From positions 1,612,001 to 1,676,000 of the forward strand of contig NZ_CP119802.1 of assembly GCF_029338355.1 (NCBI RefSeq): a stretch of 64,000 bases of DNA, read 5' to 3'. Shown here piece after piece: positions 9,169-17,221 of this stretch. Within the stretch, counting starts at the first letter, position 1. Each line of letters starts with the position of its first letter. Under the pieces are notes generated by a model that was given only the letters and a program-made list of their open reading frames with translations, was not told where the DNA came from and made no database searches. A program made the position numbers and the translations under genes. The DNA is from Halosegnis marinus. Lineage in GTDB: Archaea; Halobacteriota; Halobacteria; Halobacteriales; Haloarculaceae.

Positions 9169-9342
9169 GTGCCCGAGGCCGACCGCCACGACGCCGTCCT
9201 CGCCACGATTCCGGTACCGGTAGCCGCGGCGCTGGCGTGGTCGTGGCTCGCGAACGTGACGCTCCCGCTCGCGCTCGGGGCGGGCTCGGTGGCCGCGGTC
9301 GCGCCGCTCGCGTACGCGCTGTTCGTCCGCCCCCCGGCGTAG
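9169..9342 (+). CDS. Small two-helix membrane protein, 57 aa
   Basis: A GTG-initiated 57-codon ORF encoding MPEADRHDAVLATIPVPVAA followed by two hydrophobic segments (about residues 12-30 and 33-52) and an FVRPPA tail. Haloarchaeal genomes carry many such short two-TM proteins of unknown function. Support comes from the AT-rich TATA element placed about 30 bases upstream and from the hydrophobic composition, which neither of the other frames shows. It falls below common ORF-length cut-offs and would be missed by default gene callers. Confidence 0.65.
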   Translation: MPEADRHDAVLATIPVPVAAALAWSWLANVTLPLALGAGSVAAVAPLAYALFVRPPA

Positions 9343-9352
9343 AGACGTAGAA

Positions 9353-9670
9353 TCAGCGCCCGGCGGGCGGGTGTCGGGTGGGGTTGTTCATCGCTTCGAG
9401 CGCCGCGCCCGCGGCGATCTGGCGGGCGAGCGCCTCCTCGTCATCCGGCTCCGCGAGCGCGAAGCCCGCGGAGACGACGGTGCCGCTCGGCGGTCGGACG
9501 GCGATGGTCGCGCGGATGCCGTCGTGGCCCTCCACGAGCTCGGAGCCGACGACGAACCCCTCGGGGAGCAGTTCGCGGGCGCGGGCCGCGACGGCCGTGC
9601 CGCGGGTGCGAAGCCGCCGCCGCTCGTCGCGCGTCAACTCCGGTGTCTCGCCGGGCGTGTTTCCGTGCAT
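9353..9670 (-). CDS. DUF5811-like conserved haloarchaeal protein
   Basis: A 105-residue soluble protein starting MHGNTPGETPEL. A helix-rich N-terminal half (RDERRRLRTRGTAVAARARELLP) is followed by the strand-like GSELVEGHDGIRATIAVRPPSGTVVSAGF and a helical tail. The pattern matches what I remember of DUF5811, a haloarchaea-specific family of unknown function. The start ATG at 9670 is chosen over the open frame extending to 9847, which overlaps the upstream decarboxylase gene. Same strand as, and 65 bases downstream of, the arginine decarboxylase. Confidence 0.75.
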   Translation of the reverse strand: MHGNTPGETPELTRDERRRLRTRGTAVAARARELLPEGFVVGSELVEGHDGIRATIAVRPPSGTVVSAGFALAEPDDEEALARQIAAGAALEAMNNPTRHPPAGR

Positions 9671-9735
9671 TCGGATGGCTCCGCTAGCGGCGGTTGTAGC
9701 AAAACACTGTCGGCTCCCGTGTCGGACGTTACCAC

Positions 9736-10215
9736 TCACAACAGGGGTTCGCTCTCCCCGTAGGCGGCGAGCACCACGGCCGTCGTGTACGCCTCCGGGT
9801 CGCCCGCGGCGGTTTCGAGCCGGTCGTCGCGCGCCTCGAACGCCCACGCGCGGAGGGACTCGCCCGCGGCGAGGCCGTCGCGCACGGCCGCCTCGACGGC
9901 ATCGGGGTCGCGGCCCGACGCCTCGTAGAACAGCCCTTTGCCGTCGGCGGCCTGCGACCAGCCCAGCCCGGCGCAGGCGGTCGCGCGCTCGCCCGGCGGC
10001 ACCGTCTCCCGCGCCTGCACGACCGTCAGCCGCTCGCCCACGGGGCCGAGGTCCGGGGCCGTGCCGGTCGCGGCGACCGTCGCGCCCGCGGGTACCACGG
10101 AGGAGACGTACGCGAGGTTGTAGTTCTCGACGCCCGCGTCGGCGAGGGCGGCGTCGTAGGAGGCCATCTCGGTCGGGGCCGTCCCGGTCCCCCAGACGAC
10201 GCGGATCGGTTCCAT
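9736..10215 (-). CDS. pdaD: Pyruvoyl-dependent arginine decarboxylase
   Basis: Converts arginine to agmatine. The 159-residue proenzyme self-cleaves between two serines to make the pyruvoyl cofactor; here the Ser-Ser pair is residues 38-39 in NYNLAYVSSVVPAG, matching the family motif. The catalytic glutamate region near FYEASG is present. In archaea agmatine is needed for agmatidine in tRNA-Ile2 (TiaS), which explains the gene in polyamine-poor haloarchaea (known biology, not seen here). It has an ATG at 10215 and lies downstream of the convergent-free aceB end with a 61-base gap. Confidence 0.9.
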   Translation of the reverse strand: MEPIRVVWGTGTAPTEMASYDAALADAGVENYNLAYVSSVVPAGATVAATGTAPDLGPVGERLTVVQARETVPPGERATACAGLGWSQAADGKGLFYEASGRDPDAVEAAVRDGLAAGESLRAWAFEARDDRLETAAGDPEAYTTAVVLAAYGESEPLL

Positions 10216-10276
10216 ACCGGCGCTGGGGGAGTCGCGACTAAGCGGATTACGGTTCGCGGAAAGAAGGGCGGCGGTG

Positions 10277-11575
10277 TCAGTTACCGACGTCGGTGGCGCG
10301 CTCGACCACGTCCGCGCCGTACATCTCGGCCAGTTCGTCGTGCTGGTCCGGCCGGTTCTCGTACACGTCCTGGAACAGCGTGATGGGGGTCTGGGCGGCC
10401 TGATACGTCGCCTCGTCCCACATCCGGTCGTTAGCGATGTCCACCTCGACGCCGTCCACGCGCAGGGTCGCGGCGCGCGTGATGGCGATGGCGCCCGTGC
10501 CGGCCTCCTTCGCGGCCTCGAACTCGGCCATCGAGTCCACGATGTCGTCCATGCTCGGGACGTAGGAGGCGAGGTCGAGCAGTTCGGACTGCAGTTCCTC
10601 CTCGTCGAGCGTCTGCGTGTCGCCGCCGACGGTGAGCGTGTACTCGTCGCCGTCCTCCTCGAGGGAGATGCGGTCGCCGTCGTAGACGAAGACGCCGTCC
10701 TCCTCGGTCAGTTCGACCTCGCGGCCGTCGGCGTCGAGGAGCCAGCTGCCGGTCTTCGGCGGGAGCGGGTTCGTGTTGGCCTCGACGACCTGTCCCGGGG
10801 TGAGCGACCAGATGCCGAGCATCCCCTTCGCCTGGTTGTTCTTCATGCGCTCGTTGTACCCCTCGACGTCGCGGATGTCGTCGTACGGGCCGTCCACGGC
10901 GATACAGCCGGCGGCGCTCGCGCCGCGGGAGGTGTTGTGGCGCAGTTCCGGCCACGGCGGGAGGCCGCCGGTCGGCGTGATGGCGCGCATGTCCTTCGTG
11001 TAGTCGACCTCGCCGTCCACGAGCAGGAACATCCGTTCGAGGTTGTTGTCCGGCTTCCCCATCTCGTCGCGGAGCTTCCGCATCGCGAGTTCGGCCGCGC
11101 CGGACTCGATGATGACGGACATGGCGAGGCTCCCCTCGTCGAGGCCGTGCTCGTTCTCGACGATGGTGAAGAACTCGTCGGCCTTCTTCCAGTCGTCGAT
11201 GCCGCCGACCTCGGGAATCACGAACCCGTCGATGTTCTCGACGGCTCCGTTGTCCGGGTCGGCGATGGTGAGCATGTGCTGGAACCCCTGATAGCGCGTC
11301 GTCGGGCTGTCGCGGTGCCAGACGATACGCGGGTGTATCTCGCCGGGGAAGTCGCCCCCCTTCTCGCTCACCACGTCGATGATGTTCTGCGCGCCCTCGT
11401 CGCGCATCGACGGGGCGGTGGCGTCCTCGTTGTCCGGCACCCAGACGTCGGGCGCCTGCATCCCGCGCAGGTCGGCCGCGCGGCGGATCATCTTCGCGGA
11501 GTCGTCCTCCCCCTCGACGGCCGTCGGCGAGGTGAAGAAGGTCCGCACGAACTTGCGTGTGTGTCGTCGTTCCAT
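10277..11575 (-). CDS. aceB: Malate synthase, haloarchaeal type
   Basis: Condenses acetyl-CoA with glyoxylate to malate. At 432 residues it is the short haloarchaeal class, distantly related to the CitE/HpcH lyase superfamily rather than bacterial malate synthase A or G. Recognisable segments are MERRHTRKFVRTFFTSP, VWVPDNEDATAPSMRDEG, PRIVWHRDSP and FVIPEVGG. ATG at 11575 is preceded by a TATA-like TTCTTAG around 11600-11606 (minus sense), so besides any read-through from aceA it may have its own leaderless promoter. Partner of the isocitrate lyase gene 143 bases upstream. Confidence 0.93.
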   Translation of the reverse strand: MERRHTRKFVRTFFTSPTAVEGEDDSAKMIRRAADLRGMQAPDVWVPDNEDATAPSMRDEGAQNIIDVVSEKGGDFPGEIHPRIVWHRDSPTTRYQGFQHMLTIADPDNGAVENIDGFVIPEVGGIDDWKKADEFFTIVENEHGLDEGSLAMSVIIESGAAELAMRKLRDEMGKPDNNLERMFLLVDGEVDYTKDMRAITPTGGLPPWPELRHNTSRGASAAGCIAVDGPYDDIRDVEGYNERMKNNQAKGMLGIWSLTPGQVVEANTNPLPPKTGSWLLDADGREVELTEEDGVFVYDGDRISLEEDGDEYTLTVGGDTQTLDEEELQSELLDLASYVPSMDDIVDSMAEFEAAKEAGTGAIAITRAATLRVDGVEVDIANDRMWDEATYQAAQTPITLFQDVYENRPDQHDELAEMYGADVVERATDVGN

Positions 11576-11718
11576 GTCTATGGTAGTGGCTACGTCCTCG
11601 TTACTAAGAACCGACGGAAGCGGCCAATCCGGCGGCCGGCCGTCGGGGGCGTCCCGTCGCCGGGGCCGGGTCGCCGTCGCGCGACCGCGGGCCCCGTCGT
11701 CCGTGTTCGGCGACTCCG

Positions 11719-12786
11719 TCAGTCGTCGTCCTGCTCGCTGGAGAGCACCGCCTCGCCCTCCTCGGTGAAGCCCGCGGAGGACTCCATCCGGGCCTGCGCC
11801 TCGGGGTCGAACTGCGCCTCGATGTTCTGGAAGCGCGGGACGAACGAGAGCTGGTGGTGGCTCTCCGTCTCGTGGCCCAGGTAGCGGTCCTCGAGGTCGA
11901 ACTGCGCCTCCTCGGCGTTCTCCGCGATGTTCTTCATGTCCTCGTAGACGGCGTGCGCGCCCGAGTGGAGCGCGTACAGCGTGATGAACTGGTACTTGTA
12001 GCCGAGGTCGCCCAGCTCCTGGAACGTGAGGGGGTCCTCCTCCTGGGACCACGCGAAGCTCGACGAGTAGTTGAACGCGAGCTTCAGGTCCGGGTGGGTC
12101 TCGTGGATGGTCTCGGCGTAGTTGACGGCGTCCTCGCGCGAGGGGTCCGGCATCTCGGGCCAGACCAGGTCGACGCCGGCGTCGGCGTAGATGCGGCCGC
12201 GCTCGAGGTGCTCCTCCCAGTCGCCGTTGGCGGAGCCGTACGCGTCCGTGCGGGCGATGATGATGGTGTCCTCGGACTGCTTGGCGTCGACGGCCGCTTC
12301 GAAGCGGGCGCGGGCGTCCTCGCGGGAGACGATCTGCTTGCCGGCGATGTGGCCGCAGCGCTTCGGCGAGGTCTGGTCCTCGATGTGGACGGCGGCGACG
12401 CCGGCCTTCTCGTACTCGCGGACGGCGCGGCGGACGTTGTGGACGCCGCCGTAGCCGGTGTCACAGTCGGCGACGACCGGGAGGCTCGTGGCCTCGACGA
12501 TGCGCTTCGCGTTCTCGACCATCTCGGTCATCGTGACCATCTCCAGGTCCGGGAAGCCGAACTGGCCGAGCACCGTCGAGTAGCCCGACATATACGCCGC
12601 GTCCAGCCCGGCCATCTCGGCCAGCCGGGCGTCCAGCGCGTGGTAGAGACCGGGCGCGAAGACGTAGTCCTGCTCGTTCAGCTTCTCGCGGAGTTCGCGG
12701 GCGGCGGGGTTATCGACGTCTCGAATCATCGTGTCCGTGGTACGGACACCCTCGGCGACGGGGTCGTTGTCCTTGTCGTGTCCCAT
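11719..12786 (-). CDS. aceA: Isocitrate lyase
   Basis: Splits isocitrate into glyoxylate and succinate; with malate synthase it forms the glyoxylate bypass for growth on acetate or fatty acids. The 355-residue chain carries the active-site loop KRCGH (142-146, Cys 144) and the metal-binding [10 protein letters not shown] and HIEDQ segments. Start ATG at 12786. Its upstream region is unusually AT-rich and carries inverted repeats, consistent with carbon-source control. Transcribed in the same direction as aceB. Confidence 0.95.
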   Translation of the reverse strand: MGHDKDNDPVAEGVRTTDTMIRDVDNPAARELREKLNEQDYVFAPGLYHALDARLAEMAGLDAAYMSGYSTVLGQFGFPDLEMVTMTEMVENAKRIVEATSLPVVADCDTGYGGVHNVRRAVREYEKAGVAAVHIEDQTSPKRCGHIAGKQIVSREDARARFEAAVDAKQSEDTIIIARTDAYGSANGDWEEHLERGRIYADAGVDLVWPEMPDPSREDAVNYAETIHETHPDLKLAFNYSSSFAWSQEEDPLTFQELGDLGYKYQFITLYALHSGAHAVYEDMKNIAENAEEAQFDLEDRYLGHETESHHQLSFVPRFQNIEAQFDPEAQARMESSAGFTEEGEAVLSSEQDDD

Positions 12787-12917
12787 TGTGTGCGTCCCAT
12801 ACGCAGTGGAGGTGGTACAAGAACGTTATGAACAATAATGATAATATTTCTTAATGCGTAATGGGGCCTCCAATCTCTCATTACCCTTAATATGTAAGAC
12901 ATTACCACACGGCGCGG
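12787..12917 (-). promoter_or_regulatory. AT-rich aceA promoter region with GTAATG/CATTAC inverted repeats
   Basis: 131 bases between the pilus gene end and aceA. An AT-rich core (about 12825-12860) can supply TATA elements for aceA on the minus strand. GTAATG at 12858-12863 and CATTAC at 12879-12884 form an inverted repeat with a 15-base spacer, extended by outer TTAA steps, and another CATTAC occurs at 12900-12905. These could be operator half-sites for an acetate-responsive regulator or a 3' structure of the pilus mRNA. Confidence 0.5.
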
Positions 12918-14993
12918 TCAGACGAAGTAGAAGACGACCAGCGAGAGGGCCACGAGCCCGATGCTGTACTTCAGCCCGGAGAGCACGTGGTTGTCGGTGA
13001 GCTTGCCGGCGATGAGTCCGGTGCCGACGGCCTGCACCACGGCCGAGTGGAAGAAGAGCGCGTGGTAGAGGTCGATGCTCTCGGCGTCGAGGTTGACGGG
13101 GTTCTGCGTGTTCGTCCCGGCGCTCGCCGCCTGCTCGGTGATGGGGCCGAGGAAGCTCTGGTCGAGGACGACCATCACGCCCATGTAGACGAGGAAGCCG
13201 ATGACGACGATGGCGACGTAGGAGTTCAGCTCCTGCTGGCGGTTGCGGTCCAGCCGGAAGCGGTGGCGGGTGTCCTCCGCGGCGATGGACATCACCTTGT
13301 GGAGCTCGCCCGTCGAGCGGGCCCCCTCCGCGAGGATGTTACACGTCCGGGTGAGCTGTGGCACCTCGACGCGGTCGGCCAGCCCCCGCAGCCCGCTCTG
13401 GATGTCGTAGTTCCACTCCATGTCGTTGCGCGTCCGCCGGAGCTCCGTCGACAGCGCCCCGGAGACGTTCTTCGTGACGAGGTCGATACCCTTCACGAGC
13501 GGGACGCCCATCTGGTTCGCGCTCGCGAGGATGTCGAGGGTGTCGGGGAGCTGTTCGGCGATGGCCTCGCGCCGCCGCCGGTCGGCCTCGTAGAACAGCG
13601 ACAGCGGGAACGCGACGACGAAGAACGGCACGACGAGCAGGGCCAGCGTCGCCTCGAACGGCTCCTCCAGCAGGACGCCGCTGCGCAGCGGTACCGACAG
13701 TAGCTCCGCCGACAGCGGGGCCGCGAGGACGGCGAGCGGCACCGTCGCGACGAGGGTGAGCGTCGGCCGCTCGTACAGCGGCTTCAGCGGCGCCCGCAGG
13801 AACGCCCGGGCCCGCGCCCGCAGGCGGAGGCCGCGGAACACGTCGAAGCCCGGCGACGCCCGCAGGTCGGCCGTTACCGGGACCCGCGTCCCGTCGTCGG
13901 GTATCTTCAGGTCGTGGTCCGGCTGTTTGTACGGGTCGGACAGCACGGAGACGATGACCAGGAACGCCGCCATCACGAGCGGGATGACGGCGTAGATGAC
14001 GACCATCAGGTAGGGAACGGTGTTCTCCCCGAGGAAGCTCATCACCATCATGATGACCACGACGAACAGCGGCGCGGCGACGAACAGGACGATGAACACC
14101 TCGGAGAGCAGTTCGAGCGTGTCGAGGAAGCTCTCCTGTTCGTTCTGTGCCCGGTCCATGTACTTCTCCGTCTCCTCGCGGAGGAAGCCGGTCATGTCGC
14201 CTCCCGAGTCGAGCACCGACAGCAGGTCGTCGAGGAACGACTCGAGGTTGTCCGACGGCGTGAGGTTGCGCGCGTTGCGGATGGCGGTGTAGAGGTCCGC
14301 GCCGAACAGCTCCACGTCGCGGATGATCATGTCGAACTCGTCGGAGACGTTGCCGTACGTCTCGTCGGCCCCGGCCGTGCGTTCGAGCACCTCCAGCAGG
14401 TCCATCCCGCCGAACGACAGCGCGTACATGTAGACGATGGCGTGCGGGAGGTTCACGTCGATGTTGCGCCGCCGCGAGTCGATGACGAGCGACGGGTAGT
14501 AGAGCCGTGCCACCCAGACCGTGCCGAAGCCGACGAGCGCCAGCACGAGCGCCAGCGCCGCGCCCCCGACGACCACCTCGTTCTCCGCGACGAACCGCAC
14601 CAGCGCCCCCGTGCCGAAGTTCACCGGTGAGTCGATGCTCCCGAGGACGCCCAGCCGCGTCAACACGACGGTCAGCAGGGCACCCGCGAGCGCGCCCGCG
14701 ATGCCCGCGAACGTCGCGAGCGTCACCGACCGGGTGAGGTAGCGGTCGTACGTCGTCCCCACGCGGGCCTGGTTCAGCCGCCGCTGGAGCCGCCAGTAGC
14801 GGGCGGGCCGCGACCGGAAGAACGCCCGCACGAGGCCGAACTCGCGGCGGAACATCTCGCGGCGGTCCTCCGAGACGGTGCCCGAGGGCAGGTACTGTTC
14901 CGCCTCGTAGCCGGGCACGGGCACGTCGTCCTCGTCGTCGCCGACGAGGTCGCCGAGCGCCGACTCGGCCTCCCCGCGGTCCTCGTTGCTCAC
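12918..14993 (-). CDS. pilC: Type IV pilus/archaellum-like membrane platform protein (PilC/TadC family)
   Basis: A 691-residue polytopic membrane protein with two tandem type II/IV secretion F domains. Each half has a cytoplasmic helical domain followed by membrane helices (for example FVVVIMMVMSFLGENTVPYL in the first half and AIVVIGFLVYMGVMVVLDQS in the second). It anchors the assembly ATPase and passes pilin subunits into the fibre. Its start overlaps the ATPase stop by four bases (ATGA), so the two are translationally coupled. Haloarchaea carry several such pairs; this one belongs with the pilin-like gene at 17222. Confidence 0.9.
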   Translation of the reverse strand: MSNEDRGEAESALGDLVGDDEDDVPVPGYEAEQYLPSGTVSEDRREMFRREFGLVRAFFRSRPARYWRLQRRLNQARVGTTYDRYLTRSVTLATFAGIAGALAGALLTVVLTRLGVLGSIDSPVNFGTGALVRFVAENEVVVGGAALALVLALVGFGTVWVARLYYPSLVIDSRRRNIDVNLPHAIVYMYALSFGGMDLLEVLERTAGADETYGNVSDEFDMIIRDVELFGADLYTAIRNARNLTPSDNLESFLDDLLSVLDSGGDMTGFLREETEKYMDRAQNEQESFLDTLELLSEVFIVLFVAAPLFVVVIMMVMSFLGENTVPYLMVVIYAVIPLVMAAFLVIVSVLSDPYKQPDHDLKIPDDGTRVPVTADLRASPGFDVFRGLRLRARARAFLRAPLKPLYERPTLTLVATVPLAVLAAPLSAELLSVPLRSGVLLEEPFEATLALLVVPFFVVAFPLSLFYEADRRRREAIAEQLPDTLDILASANQMGVPLVKGIDLVTKNVSGALSTELRRTRNDMEWNYDIQSGLRGLADRVEVPQLTRTCNILAEGARSTGELHKVMSIAAEDTRHRFRLDRNRQQELNSYVAIVVIGFLVYMGVMVVLDQSFLGPITEQAASAGTNTQNPVNLDAESIDLYHALFFHSAVVQAVGTGLIAGKLTDNHVLSGLKYSIGLVALSLVVFYFV

Positions 14994-17017
14994 GGGTCAC
15001 CACCGTCGCCGTCGTCGCGCTCGCGGACCGCGGCCGTCGCGTCCGGGAACGGTTCGCCGTCCTCGTCGAGCAGAGGGTCTATCTCCCGGACCGCGGGGAC
15101 GAGGTCCTCGAGTTCCTCCCCGTCACCGTCCGGGTCCGCCGGGGCCGCCGTGTCGGGCGGCGCGGCCCGCTCGTGGGTCGGTGCCGGCGCGAGCGTGAGC
15201 GAGGTGGGGTCGAGCGTGTCGTCCCGAACCCGTTCGAGCACCCGGTCGGGCGACTTCATGAAGCCGTGGATGACGCGCGCGACGTCCTCGTGCCACGTGA
15301 TGTCGTTCTCGACGAGGTACGCCAGCACCTCGCGGCGGTCGCGGAACTCCTCGCGGATGCGGCGGTCGGTCCAGCCGCGGTCCTCCGCGATGTCGTCGAA
15401 CACCGACGAGTCCACGAAGTCGTTGTGCGAGTCCGACTCCGCGTCCCACTCGAAGACGGTGTCGACGAGGATGTCCTGGGTTCCGCCGCCCCCGTCCACT
15501 ATCTCGGTGATGCTGTCGTTGCGGCGGACGCGCTCGCCGTCGAGCATCACCTGCTTCTGGATGGAGACGATGTCGAGTTCCTTTATCATCTGCGTCGGGA
15601 CGGACAGCGGCTCGTTCTCCAGGCGGTTGATGACGCCAGTGACGGACTCCGAGTGAACCGTCGTGTAGGCGGTGTGCCCCGTCGCCATCGCCTGGAAGAA
15701 GGTGAGCGCCACCTCCGACTCCGTGCGTATCTCGCCGACGAGGATGTACTCCGGGCGCTGGCGCAGCGCCGTCTGGAGCTGTTGGTACATCGTCACCGAC
15801 CCCTCGCCGGAGGCGGTGACGGACTCGCGGGTGAGGCTCTGTATCCAGTTCTCGTGGGGGAGCTTCACCTCGGGTGTGTCCTCGATGGAGACGACCTTGC
15901 TCTTCTTCGGGATGAAGAAGGAGACGGCGTTCAGGCTCGTGGTCTTACCCGACCCCGTGCCGCCCGCGAACACGAGCGAGCGGTTGTTCTCGATACAGAG
16001 CCACAGGTACGCCATCTGGTCCAGCGAGAACGTGTCCCAGTTGATGAGGTCGACCGGGGTGTCGGGGACCGCGGAGAACTGCCGGATGGTGAAGTTCGCG
16101 CCCCGGGTGGCGATGTCGCCGCCGAAGCTCAGCTGGATGCGCGACCCGTCCGGCAGCGAGGCGTCCACGAGCGGGTTCGAGACGGAGATGTGTTTGCCCG
16201 CCCGCTGGGCCATCCGCGCGACGAAGGAGTTCAGCTCCTGGCCGTCGAACGAGACGTTCGTGTCGAGGTCGCGGTACTCGCGGTGGTAGACGAACACGGG
16301 GAGGTCCGTCCCGTCACAGGAGATGTCCTCCACGGCCTCGTCGTGCATGATGGGGTCGATGCGGCCGTACTCCACGAAGTCGCGCCGGAGGTAGTAGAGC
16401 AGCTTGTACAGCGACAGCGTCGTCACCGCCGCGGTGTGCTCGCGCACGAGGTCGGCCGCCTTCCGCTCGAACAGCGACGCCCGGTCGCTGCCGTCCGCCA
16501 CGTCGTAGTACATCAGGCTGTTGCGGAGGTGCTTGGTCAGCTCCTCCAGCACGTACCGCTCGAACTCGGAGAGGTACGGCTCCACGACCCGGTAGCGGAG
16601 CTCGTCGGCCCGGAGGTCGCGGACGATGGTCACGTACGCGTACGGCTCGTTCACCCAGTAGCGCTCCACCTCCTCGTGGTCCGCGAGGTACGAGAAGTCG
16701 AAGAAGCGCTTCCGGACGGCCTCGGCGTCCGGTTGGCGGTCGAAGGCGAGGTCCGCGCTCTCGAAGTGGTCGACCACGTCGCCGAGCACCTCGCCGCGCG
16801 TTCGGTGGCCCTCCACCGAGTCCGGGAGCGGCGGCGGCGTGAACGACTCGACGGCGTCCATGTCGCGCCGCTCCTCCACGGGCCGCCGCTCGCTCCCGAG
16901 CAGCCCGCTCAGCGTCGCCCGCGTCCGCGACAGCCGCTCGTTCAGGCGCGCGGAGAGGCCGTCGCTCCCCTCGCTCGCGCCGCTATCCCCCGATGGTCCC
17001 CCGTCATCGACCCCCAT
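14990..17017 (-). CDS. pilB: Type IV pilus assembly ATPase (PilB/GspE family)
   Basis: Secretion-superfamily ATPase of 675 residues. Walker A is GGTGSGKTTS in VFAGGTGSGKTTSLNAVSFF, with VSIEDTPEVKLPHENW and the Asp/His boxes (VGEIRTESEV, ATGHTAYTTVHSES) downstream. A long N-terminal domain (about 270 residues) precedes the core, and the C-terminus is an acidic Pro-rich tail. The ATG at 17017 is preferred over an upstream TTG. A TATA-like CGATAAAAATT (17044-17054, minus sense) lies about 32 bases upstream. Forms an operon with pilC. Confidence 0.92.
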   Translation of the reverse strand: MGVDDGGPSGDSGASEGSDGLSARLNERLSRTRATLSGLLGSERRPVEERRDMDAVESFTPPPLPDSVEGHRTRGEVLGDVVDHFESADLAFDRQPDAEAVRKRFFDFSYLADHEEVERYWVNEPYAYVTIVRDLRADELRYRVVEPYLSEFERYVLEELTKHLRNSLMYYDVADGSDRASLFERKAADLVREHTAAVTTLSLYKLLYYLRRDFVEYGRIDPIMHDEAVEDISCDGTDLPVFVYHREYRDLDTNVSFDGQELNSFVARMAQRAGKHISVSNPLVDASLPDGSRIQLSFGGDIATRGANFTIRQFSAVPDTPVDLINWDTFSLDQMAYLWLCIENNRSLVFAGGTGSGKTTSLNAVSFFIPKKSKVVSIEDTPEVKLPHENWIQSLTRESVTASGEGSVTMYQQLQTALRQRPEYILVGEIRTESEVALTFFQAMATGHTAYTTVHSESVTGVINRLENEPLSVPTQMIKELDIVSIQKQVMLDGERVRRNDSITEIVDGGGGTQDILVDTVFEWDAESDSHNDFVDSSVFDDIAEDRGWTDRRIREEFRDRREVLAYLVENDITWHEDVARVIHGFMKSPDRVLERVRDDTLDPTSLTLAPAPTHERAAPPDTAAPADPDGDGEELEDLVPAVREIDPLLDEDGEPFPDATAAVRERDDGDGGDP

Positions 17018-17221
17018 GTCATTAGAGAACAATACGTCACCACCGATAAAAATTCGGGCGCGTTCTCACGGTGGGAGAACCCCGTGCCGGGCCGCGGTTC
17101 GCCCCCTCGACGGGAGGAAACCGGCGCCTCGGGGCTCGGTGGACAATTACACACTCCTTCGGCCGTCGTTTCCCGATTCGCCCCACAAGGTTTAGTAGGA
17201 ACGTCTCAACTGACGGGTGTG
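17018..17221. promoter_or_regulatory. Divergent pilus promoter region with GTTCTC-N7-GAGAAC inverted repeat
   Basis: 204 bases separate pilB from the divergent pilin-like gene. Two TATA-like elements are visible: CGATAAAAATT at 17044-17054 for pilB and GGTTTAGTAG at about 17190-17199 for the pilin, the latter 27 bases before its ATG. Between them, at 17062-17080, is GTTCTC-N7-GAGAAC, a perfect 6-bp inverted repeat with one helical turn between arms: an operator candidate that could control both directions. Confidence 0.55.

Noticed and set aside
12918-17017. PilB-PilC pair considered as the archaellum motor (FlaI/FlaJ)
   Set aside because: No archaellins or accessory archaellum genes nearby, the ATPase has a long N-terminal domain and the platform is a duplicated 691-residue form, all typical of haloarchaeal pilus systems.
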